Notes under the pieces: generated by a model
What the model saw: only the letters and a program-made list of their open reading frames with translations
Database searches by the model: none
What the model was told of the DNA's origin: nothing
Shown: in pieces, positions 41,813-43,714 of the stretch
Position numbering within the stretch: position 1 is the first letter of the stretch
Layout of the letters: the number at the start of each line of letters is the position of its first letter
Position numbers and translations under genes: made by a program
Assembly (NCBI RefSeq): GCF_001306115.1
Contig: NZ_LGCL01000007.1
Span: forward strand, 1-43,714
Origin: Ornatilinea apprima
Lineage (GTDB): Bacteria; Chloroflexota; Anaerolineae; Anaerolineales; Anaerolineaceae
Length of the DNA stretch: 43,714 nucleotides
Reading direction: 5' to 3'

Positions 41813-42301
41813 ATGGCCAGAATTTTGTATTTGCCCGATGACCAGACAGTGCTGATGCTCGAGTCGGTGGATAGCGCGGAAGAAATTGAACAGCGCGTAA
41901 TGCGTGGAGAATGGTCGCCGCCGCCGCCCTACGATCTGGCCGCCAGCGAGGCAGAGGTGGAAGGTTGTTCTCTGCGCGCGCTGGTGCTGGGTCAATTGGT
42001 GGTGGTAATGCCGCAGCGCCTGCTGGCGCAGGGCAACCTGGGCCGGGCCGAGCGGCGGCGCGTGAGCCCGCGGCAGCGCGAAGTGCTGCAGTTTCTCGCC
42101 GAAGGGCTGACGACCAAGGAAATTGCCGCGGTGATGGGCTTGAGTCCGCGCACGGTGATGATGCACATTCACGGCGTGAAAACCCGCTTTGGCACGCTGA
42201 CGCGCGAGCAGGCGGTGATGCGCGCCGCGTCCCTGGGAATTTGCCACAACAGCCACCCGGCAGAGCCCGACAGCAGCCCGGCGCGCGAGGGCAAGGAATA
42301 A
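41813..42301 (+). CDS. LuxR-type HTH transcriptional regulator without receiver domain
   Basis: A 162-residue protein. The C-terminal half is a LuxR/GerE helix-turn-helix: SPRQREVLQFLAEGLTTKEI (about 83-102), then LSPRTVMMHIHGVKTRFG. The first 80 residues are not a receiver domain and lack the phospho-Asp pattern. AAAGGAA precedes the ATG. The leader of about 105 nt follows a strong promoter with a palindrome over the start point. It lies just before a histidine kinase gene, so functional linkage is likely, but not by phosphotransfer to this protein. Confidence 0.85.
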   Translation: MARILYLPDDQTVLMLESVDSAEEIEQRVMRGEWSPPPPYDLAASEAEVEGCSLRALVLGQLVVVMPQRLLAQGNLGRAERRRVSPRQREVLQFLAEGLTTKEIAAVMGLSPRTVMMHIHGVKTRFGTLTREQAVMRAASLGICHNSHPAEPDSSPAREGKE

Positions 42302-42310
42302 GGAGAATTT

Positions 42311-42370
42311 ATGGAAAATTTAGGCAATTTGCATGCGGAAATAATGGTCAGCCGGTGGGAGGACACTTAA
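42311..42370 (+). CDS. Putative small peptide (19 aa) with strong ribosome-binding site
   Basis: ATG at 42311 to TAA at 42370, reading MENLGNLHAEIMVSRWEDT. AAGGAG (42300-42305) lies 5 nt before the ATG, overlapping the stop of the LuxR gene. It lies between that gene and the kinase on the same strand. Its existence as a peptide is inferred from the ribosome site alone; it could also be a translated leader for the kinase. Confidence 0.45.
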   Translation: MENLGNLHAEIMVSRWEDT

Positions 42371-42407
42371 AATTCATACTATAAGGACTTCAAAAAGGTG
42401 AAGAGAA

Positions 42408-43556
42408 ATGTCAGATTCATTGGTTGCCATGCCCACCGCTTTTTTACCTGCCGAGCGGCGCAGCAAAGAAGAAGTGCGTCAGCAGGCGGCTGTTTTGGAC
42501 CGCAGCGCTGTGATGAAGGCGATCATCGACGCGTCGCCGGATATTCTGATGGTGCTGAACAGCGACCGGCAGATTGTGTATGGCAACCGCCGCCTGATGG
42601 AGTACCTGGAGCTGGAGGATGGCGATGCCGTGACCGGCCTGCGGCCGGGTGAAGCCCTGGGCTGCTTGCACGCCTTTGAAACGGAGGGTGGCTGCGGTAC
42701 AACCGAATTTTGTAAGACCTGCGGCGCGGCCAGGGCGGTGGTGGGCGGTTTGACCGGCAAGCAAAACGCGCAGGAGTGCCGCATCCTTCAAGAAAAAACA
42801 CACGGCTCGCTGGACCTGCTGGTGCACTCTTCGCCGCTGGAAGTGGAAGGTGAAAAATACGCGGTGGTGTCACTGCAAGACATCAGCCACGAAAAACGCC
42901 GCCGCGTGCTGGAGCGCCTGTTTTTCCACGATCTGCTCAATTCGGCAGGTGGGATGCGCGGTCTGGTGGAGCTGGCCAAGATTTCAAGCGGGGCCGAACA
43001 GCAAGACCTGCTGGACACGCTCTACCAGTTGACGGATGAAATTCTGGAAGAGGTGCAGGCGCAGAAGCTGCTGGTAGACCTGGAGCGCGATGAATACACT
43101 GAATCTGCGGAGAAATTAAACTCGCTGGAATTCCTGCGCGAGCTGCGCAACGTCTTTCGTCATCACAGCGCGTCGGCCAACCGGATGATTGAAATTGATG
43201 AGCGCGCCCGGGATATCAACTTCACCTCAGACCGCAAGCTGCTGTGGCGGGTGATGGGCAACCTGATTAAGAACGCGCTGGAGGCCAGCAAAGCCGGGCA
43301 GGAAATCAAGCTGGGCTGCGAGAACGCCGACGGCAAATTGGAATTCTGGGTGTACAACCGGGGATATATTCCGCGCGAGACGCAGCTGCAGATTTTTCAG
43401 CGTTCATTTTCCACCAAGGGCAGCGGGCGCGGGCTGGGCACCTACAGCGTGCGCATGATCACCGAGAAGTACCTCAAGGGGCGGGCGTTCTTTACCTCGA
43501 CCCCAGAGATTGGAACAACTTTCTTTATCCATCTTCCGATGCGCCTGGAGGCGTAA
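42408..43556 (+). CDS. PAS-domain sensor histidine kinase with cysteine-rich sensor
   Basis: A 382-residue soluble histidine kinase without a membrane helix. The PAS domain (about 31-160) carries a cysteine cluster Cys86, Cys96, Cys102, Cys105 and Cys124 in GCLHAF, GGCGTTEFCKTCG and ECRI, which could bind a metal, heme or Fe-S cluster, or sense redox state. The H-box is FFHDLLN with His174, followed by NLIKNALEAS (N-box), SFSTKG and GRGLGTYSV (G2-box). The usual DxG in the G1 box is replaced by VYNRG, as in several kinase subgroups. No response regulator is adjacent. Confidence 0.88.
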   Translation: MSDSLVAMPTAFLPAERRSKEEVRQQAAVLDRSAVMKAIIDASPDILMVLNSDRQIVYGNRRLMEYLELEDGDAVTGLRPGEALGCLHAFETEGGCGTTEFCKTCGAARAVVGGLTGKQNAQECRILQEKTHGSLDLLVHSSPLEVEGEKYAVVSLQDISHEKRRRVLERLFFHDLLNSAGGMRGLVELAKISSGAEQQDLLDTLYQLTDEILEEVQAQKLLVDLERDEYTESAEKLNSLEFLRELRNVFRHHSASANRMIEIDERARDINFTSDRKLLWRVMGNLIKNALEASKAGQEIKLGCENADGKLEFWVYNRGYIPRETQLQIFQRSFSTKGSGRGLGTYSVRMITEKYLKGRAFFTSTPEIGTTFFIHLPMRLEA

Positions 43557-43588
43557 CGTTTACTGGTTCTTTTATTGGTAATGCAAGA

Positions 43589-43714
43589 GGGGCTGTCTCT
43601 AAAGAATTTGGAAACAGCCCCAAAAATTAGCTGCAAATCGAATAAAAACGAAAAAACAAAAAATTGGTAGCCTACCTGGCTGCCAATTTTCGCATATTAT
43701 GGGCAATACTGATC
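43589..43714 (-). mobile_element. IS1182-like insertion sequence, 3' end only
   Basis: The element begins at about 43589 with GGGGCTGTCTCTAAAG, forming a hairpin with ACAGCCCC (43614-43621). It continues past the right edge. It carries the C-terminus of a transposase read on the minus strand, the same orientation as the left-edge element. Only 32 bp separate it from the stop of the histidine kinase gene. Confidence 0.7.
43672..43713 (-). CDS. IS1182-like transposase, C-terminal fragment (cut by window edge)
   Basis: The last codons read ISIAHNMRKLAAR and stop at 43672-43674, matching the AHN-x-RK-x-A ending of IS1182-type transposases recalled from the family. The N-terminus of the same kind of transposase is at the left edge, so the element ends are complementary. 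Confidence 0.55.
   Translation of the reverse strand: MSIAHNMRKLAAR

Noticed and set aside
43442..43636. Open frame across the right IS boundary (64 codons)
   Set aside because: It begins inside the IS end and runs antisense into the kinase gene; the transposase C-terminus is in another frame.

Overview
The window looks like a chromosomal piece of a GC-rich bacterium of the phylum Chloroflexota, probably class Anaerolineae. This is an inference from gene content (a GQGxxEYALIL-type Flp pilin, many large GT-C-like membrane proteins, a DUF3417-type alpha-glucan phosphorylase, a PolX with PHP domain) and was not checked against a database. No rRNA, tRNA, CRISPR or phage genes are visible.

Layout. 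Both edges cut the same kind of insertion sequence, IS1182-like, in the same orientation. The left edge holds the transposase start and the right edge holds its C-terminus. Next to the left IS is a lower-GC pair, an XRE regulator and a four-helix membrane protein (244-886). A minus-strand block follows: a Flp-type pilin fused to a jelly-roll domain with a membrane-anchored beta-sandwich protein (970-2162), then a GIY-YIG protein, a prephenate-dehydrogenase-like protein and an M50 metalloprotease (2217-4113). Divergent from these run a DUF951 protein and a diacylglycerol-type glycosyltransferase, then tsaE-tsaB-rimI (t6A modification of tRNA and ribosomal protein acetylation) and a family 4 uracil-DNA glycosylase.

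From 8147 to 25924 lies a glycan cluster of about 18 kb. It has two UDP-sugar dehydrogenases, a UDP-glucuronate-epimerase-like SDR, a Wzx-type flippase, two GT4 and one GT2 glycosyltransferases and five very large multipass proteins that look like GT-C enzymes or polymerases, two of them tandem paralogues. The parts suggest synthesis of uronic-acid-containing repeat units at the inner face of the membrane, flipping, and further sugar transfer at the outer face. No initiating phosphoglycosyltransferase or chain-length regulator is present, so those must lie elsewhere. PolX and a small lipoprotein close the transcription unit.

The rest is housekeeping and accessory: glgP with a UPF0316 protein, two tandem M20 peptidases, a phospholipase-D-like lipoprotein with a zinc-ribbon partner, two uncharacterised small proteins, a DUF606 transporter, an SDR, a chagasin-like inhibitor lipoprotein, rmuC, an OsmC protein, a LysE-family exporter, and a LuxR-type regulator with a cysteine-rich PAS histidine kinase.

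Regulation. Many promoters carry an extended -10 (TGn-TATAAT), and two genes (DUF951 and tsaE) appear to be leaderless. Strong new candidates are a roughly 100-nt small RNA between 40748 and 40883 with its own near-consensus promoter and a terminator hairpin, a 19-codon small ORF between the LuxR gene and the kinase, and a terminator whose loop contains the next promoter's -10 at 16530-16566.
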